From the NCBI GenBank assembly GCA_003451355.1, contig DMDX01000073.1:1-5824 (forward strand): a stretch of 5,824 bases of DNA. The letters run 5' to 3'. Numbering within the stretch: the first letter of the stretch is position 1; each line of letters begins with the position of its first letter. Below are positions 1 to 5,824 of this stretch, one piece after another. The stretch is from Cryomorphaceae bacterium (GTDB lineage: Bacteria; Bacteroidota; Bacteroidia; Flavobacteriales; Schleiferiaceae). Below the pieces are notes generated by a model, which was given only the letters and a program-made list of their open reading frames with translations, was not told where the DNA came from and ran no database searches. The position numbers and the translations under genes are program-made.

Positions 1-815
1 TTTTCTTCACCGCGGGCCTTGGCCCGCGGATCCGTGGCTGGCGCGGACGGCCAAGCATTGAACCAGCTCGAGTCCGGCGGACTTTGGTAGAGGTAGTGCC
101 CCGTACCCACGTGGTTGAACACCATGTCTTTGATGGCCTTCATTCCGCGGACGTGCAGGCCGTCAACCCAGTTCACGTAGTCGCTGTGGGTTCCGTAGCG
201 CGGATCAATCCGGTAGTGGTCTGTGATCGCGTAGCCGTGGTAGCTCGCAGCCGGCATGTCGTTCTCGAGGAGCGGCATGGGCCACACCGCAGTGGCGCCC
301 AGCGACTTCACGTAGTCGAGGTGGGCCGTCATTCCCGCGAGGTCGCCGCCGTGGCGCTTATAGTTGCCGTTGCGGTCGCTGCCGCGCTCGGTCATGCCCG
401 CGACGTCGTCGTTGCTCGGGTCCCCGTTGGCGAATCGGTCGGGCGTAACGAGGTAAATCAGGTCGCGCTGGCTCAGGCCTGGCGCCATGGCGCGGGGTCG
501 GCGCTCCTTGAGCTTCCATTCCGCGCGGATTTTTTTGCGTCCCGCCTCTGCGACCACGGTGGCGGAACCGGGCTTGGCGCCCGGCTGGATTTCGACCGTC
601 ACATAGCGGTAGCGCGGATTGGCCGCAGCAACGTCTGAAACCACCACAACTCCGGGGGCGCTCACAGAGGCTGACGAAAGTCCCGCGTCGCTCGACACGA
701 GCAGCTCGAGGCGGTTTACTGGGGTTCCGACCCACCAATGGGGCGGATCCACGCGAAGGGTTTGGGCGGCCGCCGATCCTGTGGCGACAAGGGCAAGGGC
801 AAAAATCCGTAGCAT
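1..815 (-). CDS. GH13 alpha-glucan hydrolase, cyclomaltodextrinase/neopullulanase type (SusA-like), 3'-truncated by window edge
   Basis: This gene reads from ATG at 815 to the left edge without a stop, giving 271 visible residues. An in-frame TAG lies two codons upstream (821-819), so 815 is the first possible ATG, and it begins a signal peptide (residues 1 to about 17, AAA before Q18). There is no lipobox Cys, so a periplasmic or secreted enzyme is expected. Residues about 19-105 resemble the N-terminal beta domain of cyclomaltodextrinases (PPHWWVG at 24-30). The GH13 barrel follows: LIYLVTPDRFANGDPSND (119-136), HGGDLAG (155-161), GATAVWPMP (173-181), YHGYAITDHYRIDPRYGT (192-209) and conserved region I, DMVFNHVG (230-237, His235). 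The catalytic Asp and Glu regions would lie beyond the edge and cannot be checked. In the family, such enzymes cleave alpha-1,4 links in maltooligosaccharides, cyclodextrins or pullulan; exact specificity is not visible. The susCD context supports a SusA-like role. A terminator lies just upstream. Confidence 0.9.
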   Translation of the reverse strand, partial: MLRIFALALVATGSAAAQTLRVDPPHWWVGTPVNRLELLVSSDAGLSSASVSAPGVVVVSDVAAANPRYRYVTVEIQPGAKPGSATVVAEAGRKKIRAEWKLKERRPRAMAPGLSQRDLIYLVTPDRFANGDPSNDDVAGMTERGSDRNGNYKRHGGDLAGMTAHLDYVKSLGATAVWPMPLLENDMPAASYHGYAITDHYRIDPRYGTHSDYVNWVDGLHVRGMKAIKDMVFNHVGTGHYLYQSPPDSSWFNAWPSAPATDPRAKARGEE

Positions 816-835
816 GAACTAAAGGTAGGTTAAAT

Positions 836-867
836 GAAAAAGGCCCTCCAATTCGGAGGGCCCCTTC
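836..867 (-). terminator. Rho-independent terminator after the T9SS gene
   Basis: On the minus strand, GGCCCTCC (862-855), a 5-base loop GAATT (854-850) and GGAGGGCC (849-842) form a perfect 8-bp GC-rich stem. It is followed directly by TTTTT (841-837), then CATTT. G-U and A-U pairs between 863-867 and the T-run can lengthen the stem. It starts about 20 bases after the T9SS gene's stop codon (888-886) and ends about 20 bases before the GH13 start. It should end the susC-susD-T9SS transcript. On the plus strand the stem is followed by CCTTCTTC, a poor T-tract, so it acts mainly on the minus strand. Confidence 0.85.
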
Positions 868-885
868 TTCAATCGCTTGGGCGAA

Positions 886-1608
886 TTAGTGGTTAACCAC
901 TACGCGCTTCACGCTCTTGGCGCCGTCTACGGTAACTTCTACGAAATAGGTTCCGTTGGCAACGTTCAGGTCGGCGTTGAGGGTGTTCACACCAGCTTCA
1001 ACAGCACGCTCGAACGACATAACGCTCTGGCCGAGGATGTTCACCACGTTGATGCCAGCTACACCGGCTTTTTTTGACATCAATTCTAGTGAAATTGCAC
1101 CAGAAGTTGGATTTGGATAAACACTATTTACAGCAAAGATTTCATTCATGCCAATTCCAAAAAGTGGAATGATGAAGTCCTGACAGGCAGCACCTGTGGC
1201 ATCGACGTCTTTGGCCTCATATGTCCAAGAGCCGCCATTAAATACCATGCAAAGTGCTGTAACAACATCTCCAGCTGAGGTGTTCACGTTATAATAGTCA
1301 TTAGGTACTAGAGTGATGAAGTAAACACCAGCATTGTTCGTATCTGCAGTCAATACAGTGTTTCGGGTAGTATCATCAAATGCAACAACATTGTTCCAGT
1401 TATTACCATTAATTCCTACCCCTGAGTGAATTCGAACCTCTGGTGCAGACATAACACTTGACGCGCTGCCAGTACATGCCAAATTTGCATCTAGTGTAAT
1501 TGTAATAGTATCTGCACCCGTCGCAATAGAAGGACTTATTGACAAGATACTTTGAGAAAAAGCAGCACTAGCAAAAAGAGCTGCAGCAATAGTAAGGGTT
1601 TTTTTCAT
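886..1608 (-). CDS. Small secreted protein with T9SS type A C-terminal sorting domain, in the SusE position
   Basis: A 240-residue protein. A signal peptide covers residues 1-19 (MKKTLTIAAALFASAAFSQ) and has no lipobox Cys, so this is not a SusE/SusF-type lipoprotein. Residues 20-150 form a compact, apparently beta-rich domain with aromatic and Asn-rich stretches (VRIHSGVGINGNNWNNVV at 58-75, MVFNGGSWTYEAKD at 121-134) and Cys at 45, 120 and 142. Residues about 158-240 are a T9SS sorting domain (Por_Secre_tail type): VYPNPTSG (163-170), VNILGQSV (189-196), NGTYFVEV (218-225) and a terminal KRVVVNH. T9SS family members are exported across the outer membrane and anchored or released. The gene follows susD after 21 bases and ends at a terminator, so it is probably co-transcribed with susCD. 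Its place suggests surface alpha-glucan binding, but that is inference; the central domain is not confidently assigned. Residues 1-180 and 181-240 are coded with clearly different codon preferences. Confidence 0.87.
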   Translation of the reverse strand: MKKTLTIAAALFASAAFSQSILSISPSIATGADTITITLDANLACTGSASSVMSAPEVRIHSGVGINGNNWNNVVAFDDTTRNTVLTADTNNAGVYFITLVPNDYYNVNTSAGDVVTALCMVFNGGSWTYEAKDVDATGAACQDFIIPLFGIGMNEIFAVNSVYPNPTSGAISLELMSKKAGVAGINVVNILGQSVMSFERAVEAGVNTLNADLNVANGTYFVEVTVDGAKSVKRVVVNH

Positions 1609-1620
1609 TGTGTTAAGAAT
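1069..1620. other. AT-rich segment inside a GC-rich operon (putative recombined block)
   Basis: Hand counts give 218 G+C of 540 over 1081-1620 (40%), against 97 of 180 over 901-1080 (54%) and 70 of 120 over 1681-1800 (58%). Within the T9SS gene, residues 1-180 use CTT, CTA or TTG for all 11 Leu and AAT for 10 of 16 Asn. Residues 181-240 use only CTC or CTG for 3 Leu and only AAC for 7 Asn. The switch is abrupt, next to a T7 run at 1069-1075; a second T7 run lies at 1599-1605 near the other end. A stretch around 1141-1260 is less AT-rich (about 47%), so the block may be mosaic. Transfer is inferred from composition only. Confidence 0.6.
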
Positions 1621-1629
1621 TGGTGTTGA

Positions 1630-3201
1630 TTAATAGCCTGGGTTTTGGACCAGGTTTTTGTTCGCGTTCAAGTCAGCACCCGGCAAGGGGTAAAGGTTGT
1701 ATTTGGAATCCAGAGCGGCACCAAACTGCTCGCCGCCTTTGTACTGCCAGAGGTACGCGCCCGTGGTAAACTTGCCAAAGCGGATCAAGTCCTGGCGGCG
1801 GTGGCCTTCAGTGTAGAGTTCCCGGCCGCGCTCGTCGAGGATCTCGTCCAAGGTCAACGAAGACACATTTTGGCTGCTGTTGCCCACGGCACGCTCGCGC
1901 ACCATGTTAAAGTAGCCCACTCCGGTGGCCACGTTGCTTCCGCTATGTACCGCAGCCTCGGCGTACATCAAGTAGTAGTCGGCCAAGCGGAACATCGGGA
2001 AGTCGATGTCCACAAAGGTTCCGGGCTCAACCCCAGCCGTACTGTCGCGGTTGAGGTTGCGCCACTTCGTGATGCCAACCCCTTGGGTAAAGGCGCCGAC
2101 GTCAGTGATGGTGTCTTCTTGACCGTCCACATACAAGTAATTCGCGCGAACGTCACCCGGAATCGTGAACGTGTTGGCCCAGTTGAACGTGCCGCGGTTG
2201 CCCTGCCAGCCTGAGGTGGTTCCGAAGTCGGCCTGCACCATTGAACCGCCCATGTGCGAATGCACCAAGAAGGTGGTTCCGCCGTAGGTTCGGGTGCGGT
2301 TGCCGTCAAACGTGGCCACGAAAATCATCTCAGGCGACAGGTGGTTGTCGGCGTTAAAGTTGAATCCGTAGGTCGGCTCGAGGCTGTATCCGGCGTCAAT
2401 AATACGCTGGCAATCGGTCATCGTCTCAGCCCACTTGGCGGTGCCGGTGTACACCTCAGCATTCAAGTTGAGCTTGGCGCGTAGGGCCCAGAGGGCACCT
2501 TTGTCGGCACGACCGTAGTCGGCGGTACGCGCATCTGCAAGTAGGGGCTCAATGTCATTGAGCTCACCGAGCACCCACTCGTACAGGTCCGGACGCATGA
2601 TTTGCACGGGCGGCTCCGATCCCGGACGCACGTTCTCGTCGGCGAACGGAACGTTACCAAACAAATCCAAAGCGTGGTAGTAGCTCAAGGCGCGCAGGTA
2701 GCGTGCCTCAGCGTTCATTTGGCGGATGGCGCCCTTGTCGGCCTCACTAAAGTCCGTGCCCGCGATGTAGTCGTCGCTCGAGTAGCGAATGAACTCGTTC
2801 GCCAAGCTGATTTGGTAGTAGATACGGTAGTACATCGCGCTGACAAAGGGCGAATTGTCGTTCCAGTCCATCGTGTTCAGCTCGGGGATGCCCGGGTCGG
2901 CCCATCCGCAAATTGACTCGTCGGTCGGAAGCTGCTGAAGGTTCCACATAACGCGCACATACTGCGAGAAGCCCTCATCGATTCCGCCGATGTCTGGCAT
3001 GCCTGCAGGGCCGTTGTTGCCCGAAATGGACAGACCCGCGTAGATCTTAGCCAAAACGTTGATGTAGTTGTTCGGGTCGGCGTAGACCTGCTCGGCCGTC
3101 AAGCCGTACTTGGGCTTGAGGTTGAGGTCATCCGCGCACGAAGCGGCCAGCAGCGATACACCTGCGGCCAGGGCCAGTGATTTTGCAAACTTCATGGTCA
3201 T
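1630..3201 (-). CDS. susD: SusD/RagB-family surface glycan-binding lipoprotein, starch-type
   Basis: A 523-residue protein, normal for SusD. A lipoprotein signal peptide ends LLAASC, with Cys22 as the likely acylated residue. The next residues, ADD, are acidic, as in the Bacteroidota surface-export signal, so an outer-leaflet location is likely. The N-terminal helical SusD region carries EARYLRALSYYHALDLFGNV (165-184) and PTDESICGW (92-100). The C-terminal SusD region carries TFDGNRTRTYGGTTFLVHS (297-315), FRLADYYLMYAEAA (404-417), LDERGRELYTEGHRRQDLIR (455-474) and the terminal LVQNPGY (517-523). The GGTTFLVHSHMGGSM and GGIDEGFSQY (72-81) stretches resemble SusD proteins of alpha-glucan loci, matching the GH13 neighbour; this is recalled family similarity, not a search result. 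SusD caps the SusC barrel and binds glycan for import. ATG codons at 3201 and 3195 are both in frame; MKFAKSL from 3195 is the more typical signal-peptide start. Only 7 bases separate it from the susC stop, so the two are co-transcribed. Confidence 0.96.
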   Translation of the reverse strand: MTMKFAKSLALAAGVSLLAASCADDLNLKPKYGLTAEQVYADPNNYINVLAKIYAGLSISGNNGPAGMPDIGGIDEGFSQYVRVMWNLQQLPTDESICGWADPGIPELNTMDWNDNSPFVSAMYYRIYYQISLANEFIRYSSDDYIAGTDFSEADKGAIRQMNAEARYLRALSYYHALDLFGNVPFADENVRPGSEPPVQIMRPDLYEWVLGELNDIEPLLADARTADYGRADKGALWALRAKLNLNAEVYTGTAKWAETMTDCQRIIDAGYSLEPTYGFNFNADNHLSPEMIFVATFDGNRTRTYGGTTFLVHSHMGGSMVQADFGTTSGWQGNRGTFNWANTFTIPGDVRANYLYVDGQEDTITDVGAFTQGVGITKWRNLNRDSTAGVEPGTFVDIDFPMFRLADYYLMYAEAAVHSGSNVATGVGYFNMVRERAVGNSSQNVSSLTLDEILDERGRELYTEGHRRQDLIRFGKFTTGAYLWQYKGGEQFGAALDSKYNLYPLPGADLNANKNLVQNPGY

Positions 3202-3208
3202 CGTGGGC

Positions 3209-5824
3209 TTAAAGGGTTACGTTCAGTTGGAGGTTGAACACGCGGGGACGAGGGAAGATCATGTTGTCGATTCCGCCCGCGAGCTCTGGATCAAGACCTG
3301 AGTAGTTCGTGAACACCAGGGCGTTTTGTACCGAGAAATTCACCGTGGCGGGGTACTTGTCTTTGTACAAGTTGCCTAAGTCGTAGGCCACGTAGAAGTT
3401 GTCGAGGCGAACGTAGTCCGCGCGCTCGATGAAGTAGTTCGACATCAGCTGCTCGCTCGTATTGAACATGAAGTTCGTGTTCAAGAAGTCGCGCGACATG
3501 TTGTTGAGGTGCGGGAACGAACCACCCACCGAGAAGAAGTTTCCGTGCGTTGAGTTGTTGTTGTTGTACATGTACTGGCCGAATTCACCGCGCCAGGTCA
3601 TGCCACCACTCCACTTTTTGTAGCGCCATGTGGTCGTAAAGCCGAGGGTGTGCACCGGCTCGGGCTGGGCGTCCATGATTACGAGGTCGTCAGAGTTGAT
3701 GATTCCGTCGCCGTTTTGGTCCACGAAGGCCTCGATGTCGTCGATGCGGCCGTTGCCGTTCTCGTCGGCACTGGCGTCGAAGCGATCAAGCTTGCCGTTG
3801 CGCTCGATGATCACCCCGTTCACGTCGTAGCGGTGCTCGTACGTATAGAACGAGAACATCGGGTGGCCCACCTGGTGGATCTGAATGGTGTTGCCCACTC
3901 CACCGGCGATTCCGCCAATGCGAATACCCTTTGAGGTCGAGTCGGCGTCGCGCGTCAACTTGGTGATCTGGTTGCGGTTGATGGCTCCGTTGATGCCAAA
4001 CTCGAGGCTCGCGTTGTCGTTGTCCACGGCTACGATGTTGAGGTTGGCCTCCAAACCGCGGTTCGACATTGATCCAACGTTCGTCAGCACGAGGTTTGAG
4101 AAGTTGGTGCCTGCGGCGACCGGAATCACACCCAGTAGGTCGTACGTGTACTTCTCGTATACGTCTACGCTGGCGTTCACGCGGTTCTTCCAAATTCCGA
4201 AGTCGAGACCAAAGTTGGTCGTGCGCGTCTTTTCCCACTCCAAGAAGTAGTCGTAGGCATCAGGGCGCAGTACGTCGACGAAGTTGCTGCCGAACTGGTA
4301 CTGGGCGGTGCCGGTTCCGTAGGCGTAGTTCGCGATGTATCCGTAGTCGTTAAAAATGTCCTGCTGTCCGGTCACACCGATACTTGCGCGGAACTTCATC
4401 GACGAAATCTTGCCCTTAAGCGAAGAGAACATCTTCTCTTCGAGCATGTTCCATCCCAAGGCAACTGAGGGGAATAGGCCCCAACGGCTCTCTGGAGCGA
4501 AGCGGCTTGAACCGTCTGAACGCAATGTGGCAGTGATCAAGTACTTACCTAAGATGTTGACGTTGCTGCGTCCGTAGAACGACATCAGGGCGTTGTCGAC
4601 GTCGTACGGGAATGGGTTGGCGGGCGAAAGCGTGTCGCCGTTGAAGCGAAGGCTGGGCAGGTTCTCTGCATACGAGCGCCACTTTTGGAACGAGTAACCA
4701 CCCGTCCAATCCGTCTTCACTTTGCCGCCCGCGAGGTCCTTCTTGTAGTTGGCGTAGGCCTCGAGCAGTTGGTTCGTGCGGAAGTTATAGTAGCGGTTGT
4801 TCTCTCCACCGTTCACGAAGCTCATCGCAGCGTAGTCGGGGACCACCACAGTTCCACGATTCTGCCCGAAGTCACCACCCACGTTGAGGTACATGTGCAG
4901 GTCGGTCTCGCTGAATGGCTTGTAGTCAAACAGCACGTTGGCGATCAAGCGGTCATTGGTACCAATGTCCTCGCGCAGGTTGAGCAAACCCATGGGGTTG
5001 CGCGGCGAAAGGTTGCTGAGGTTGCCGGTCGGTAGCTTCCACTCGTGGTATCCGCCGTAGGCCGAGGTATCACCTGAGTATACGGGGCGGGTTGGGTCGT
5101 ACCATACGGCTGAACCGATGGCGCCTTGGTTGGCAAATACATTGTTGGCGCGGTAGGCCTTTGCACTGAGGTTGGCGGTCAGGTTGCGCGCAATTTTTGG
5201 TGAGGCATTCAAGGTCAAGCTGAATCGCTCTAGGTTCGAAGTGCGAAGGACACCCGACTCAGTGTAGTAGCCGATACCCAGGCGGTACGGAAGGTTTTTA
5301 ACACCTCCGCTCAGCGCCACGTTGATGTCGTTGGCCATACCCTGCTGGTAGATTTCATCTTGCCAGTTGGTTACCGTCGCCGCGGAATCCGTGGCAATCA
5401 ACACGTTACCCGTGCCACCCACTTGGTAGTAGCCCTGCGCCGCAGCAAGGCGCTTGCGTTGGTTGTTGGTTCCGAAGGTGTTGATGGCGTCCACAAATTC
5501 TTCGGTGGTCAAGACCTCCATGCGGTTGCGGGTCGTGCGGAGCGAAGTCACTGCACTGAGCTCAACCTTCAAAGGAGTGTCTTTAGCACCCTTCTTCGTC
5601 GTAATCAAAATAACCCCGTTGGCGGCACGTGATCCGTAGATGGCGGTGGCCGAGGCATCCTTTAGCACGGTGAAGCTCTCAATATCGTTGGGGTTGATCA
5701 ATCCCATGCCCTCAGAGGGCAGGCCGTCGATGACAATCAGCGGATCGTTGCTGGCGTTGATCGAAGATCCGCCACGAATGCGAATGCGCGCGCCCTCACC
5801 GGGGCGGCCGGAACCTGCGGTAAT
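3209..5824 (-). CDS. susC: SusC/RagA-family TonB-dependent outer-membrane transporter, N-terminus beyond window edge
   Basis: The frame is open from the right edge to TAA at 3211-3209, giving 872 codons with the stop and 871 residues. The ATG at 5707 is internal: 39 in-frame residues before it carry conserved plug-domain sequence (ARIRIRGGSSINASNDPLIV then IDGLPSEG). Missing are the signal peptide, the carboxypeptidase-like N-terminal extension and the TonB box. After the plug signature (NPNDIESFTVLKDASATAIY then GSRAANGVILITTKKG) comes the beta-barrel, about 780 residues. A normal complete length near 1000 residues is expected. The protein imports oligosaccharides across the outer membrane with SusD as its lid, powered by TonB-ExbBD. 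Two calcium-loop-like Asp/Asn/Gly stretches lie at 3766-3737 (DENGNGRIDD) and 3721-3686 (DQNGDGIINSDD); the second is a common SusC signature. The C-terminus, FNLQLNVTL, ends in Leu rather than the usual aromatic residue. Alpha-glucan specificity is inferred from the SusD and GH13 neighbours. Confidence 0.96.
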   Translation of the reverse strand: MTAGSGRPGEGARIRIRGGSSINASNDPLIVIDGLPSEGMGLINPNDIESFTVLKDASATAIYGSRAANGVILITTKKGAKDTPLKVELSAVTSLRTTRNRMEVLTTEEFVDAINTFGTNNQRKRLAAAQGYYQVGGTGNVLIATDSAATVTNWQDEIYQQGMANDINVALSGGVKNLPYRLGIGYYTESGVLRTSNLERFSLTLNASPKIARNLTANLSAKAYRANNVFANQGAIGSAVWYDPTRPVYSGDTSAYGGYHEWKLPTGNLSNLSPRNPMGLLNLREDIGTNDRLIANVLFDYKPFSETDLHMYLNVGGDFGQNRGTVVVPDYAAMSFVNGGENNRYYNFRTNQLLEAYANYKKDLAGGKVKTDWTGGYSFQKWRSYAENLPSLRFNGDTLSPANPFPYDVDNALMSFYGRSNVNILGKYLITATLRSDGSSRFAPESRWGLFPSVALGWNMLEEKMFSSLKGKISSMKFRASIGVTGQQDIFNDYGYIANYAYGTGTAQYQFGSNFVDVLRPDAYDYFLEWEKTRTTNFGLDFGIWKNRVNASVDVYEKYTYDLLGVIPVAAGTNFSNLVLTNVGSMSNRGLEANLNIVAVDNDNASLEFGINGAINRNQITKLTRDADSTSKGIRIGGIAGGVGNTIQIHQVGHPMFSFYTYEHRYDVNGVIIERNGKLDRFDASADENGNGRIDDIEAFVDQNGDGIINSDDLVIMDAQPEPVHTLGFTTTWRYKKWSGGMTWRGEFGQYMYNNNNSTHGNFFSVGGSFPHLNNMSRDFLNTNFMFNTSEQLMSNYFIERADYVRLDNFYVAYDLGNLYKDKYPATVNFSVQNALVFTNYSGLDPELAGGIDNMIFPRPRVFNLQLNVTL

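Noticed and set aside
10..29. Perfect 9-bp inverted repeat with a 2-base centre (CCGCGGGCC / GGCCCGCGG).
   Set aside because: It lies inside the GH13 frame, encoding a DPRAKARG stretch, and has no T-run after the stem in the coding direction. It is probably a coincidence of GC-rich codons.
84..638. Long open plus-strand frame opposite the GH13 gene (184 residues).
   Set aside because: It is antisense to a clear GH13 coding frame, with a composition (many Val, Ala, His, Arg) typical of the reverse of GC-rich codons and no recognisable domain.
820..852. Possible Bacteroidota-type promoter for the GH13 gene: TACCTTTA (827-820), close to TAnnTTTG, with ATTG (852-849) 21 bases upstream.
   Set aside because: The -7 match is imperfect, the -33 match lies inside the terminator hairpin, and the predicted start site would fall on the ATG. 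It is too weak to annotate without transcript data.
1069..1075. A7 run in the coding strand of the T9SS gene as a possible slippage or frameshift site.
   Set aside because: The zero frame already continues into an intact sorting domain ending at a sensible stop, so no frameshift is needed.
1645..2214. Long open plus-strand frame opposite susD (189 residues).
   Set aside because: It is antisense to a conserved SusD C-terminal region, shows the same shadow composition and has no domain. Other plus-strand and alternative minus-strand frames across susC and susD were rejected for the same reason.
5707..5707. ATG at 5707 as the start of susC.
   Set aside because: The 39 in-frame residues upstream contain conserved SusC plug sequence, so this Met is internal and the gene continues beyond the window.

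Overview
The window looks like part of a starch/alpha-glucan polysaccharide-utilisation locus (PUL) from a member of the Bacteroidota, probably an aquatic, Flavobacteriales-like lineage. Three things point there: an adjacent SusC/SusD pair, a protein ending in a type IX secretion (T9SS) sorting domain, and start regions without Shine-Dalgarno motifs. Hand counts of sampled blocks give about 54-58% GC in most genes, which is high for the group. The genus cannot be named from this sequence.

All supported genes lie on the minus strand, so the reading order runs from right to left. (1) 5824-3209: a SusC-family TonB-dependent outer-membrane transporter whose N-terminus lies beyond the right edge. 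(2) 3201-1630: a SusD-family surface glycan-binding lipoprotein, 7 bases after susC. (3) 1608-886: a small secreted protein with a signal peptide, an unassigned all-beta domain and a T9SS C-terminal sorting domain. It occupies the place where SusE is usually found. (4) 862-842: a strong intrinsic terminator. (5) 815-1: the N-terminal half of a secreted or periplasmic GH13 enzyme of the cyclomaltodextrinase/neopullulanase type (SusA-like), cut by the left edge before its catalytic residues. This gene has no stop codon inside the window.

The inferred pathway is: SusD and perhaps the T9SS protein bind alpha-glucan at the cell surface, SusC imports the oligosaccharides using TonB energy, and the GH13 enzyme degrades them. 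SusC, SusD and the T9SS gene form one apparent transcription unit closed by the terminator. The GH13 gene lies just beyond it and needs read-through or its own promoter.

The most unusual feature is within the T9SS gene. Its first 180 codons are AT-rich (about 40% GC over 1081-1620), with AT-ending Leu and Asn codons. Its last 60 codons, inside the sorting domain, match the GC-rich neighbours. The reading frame and the sorting-domain motif cross the switch intact. This suggests that a foreign cargo segment was recombined onto a resident sorting domain. The rest of the window is a conventional PUL, and no clearly new system was seen. There is no gene-free stretch longer than 300 bases.
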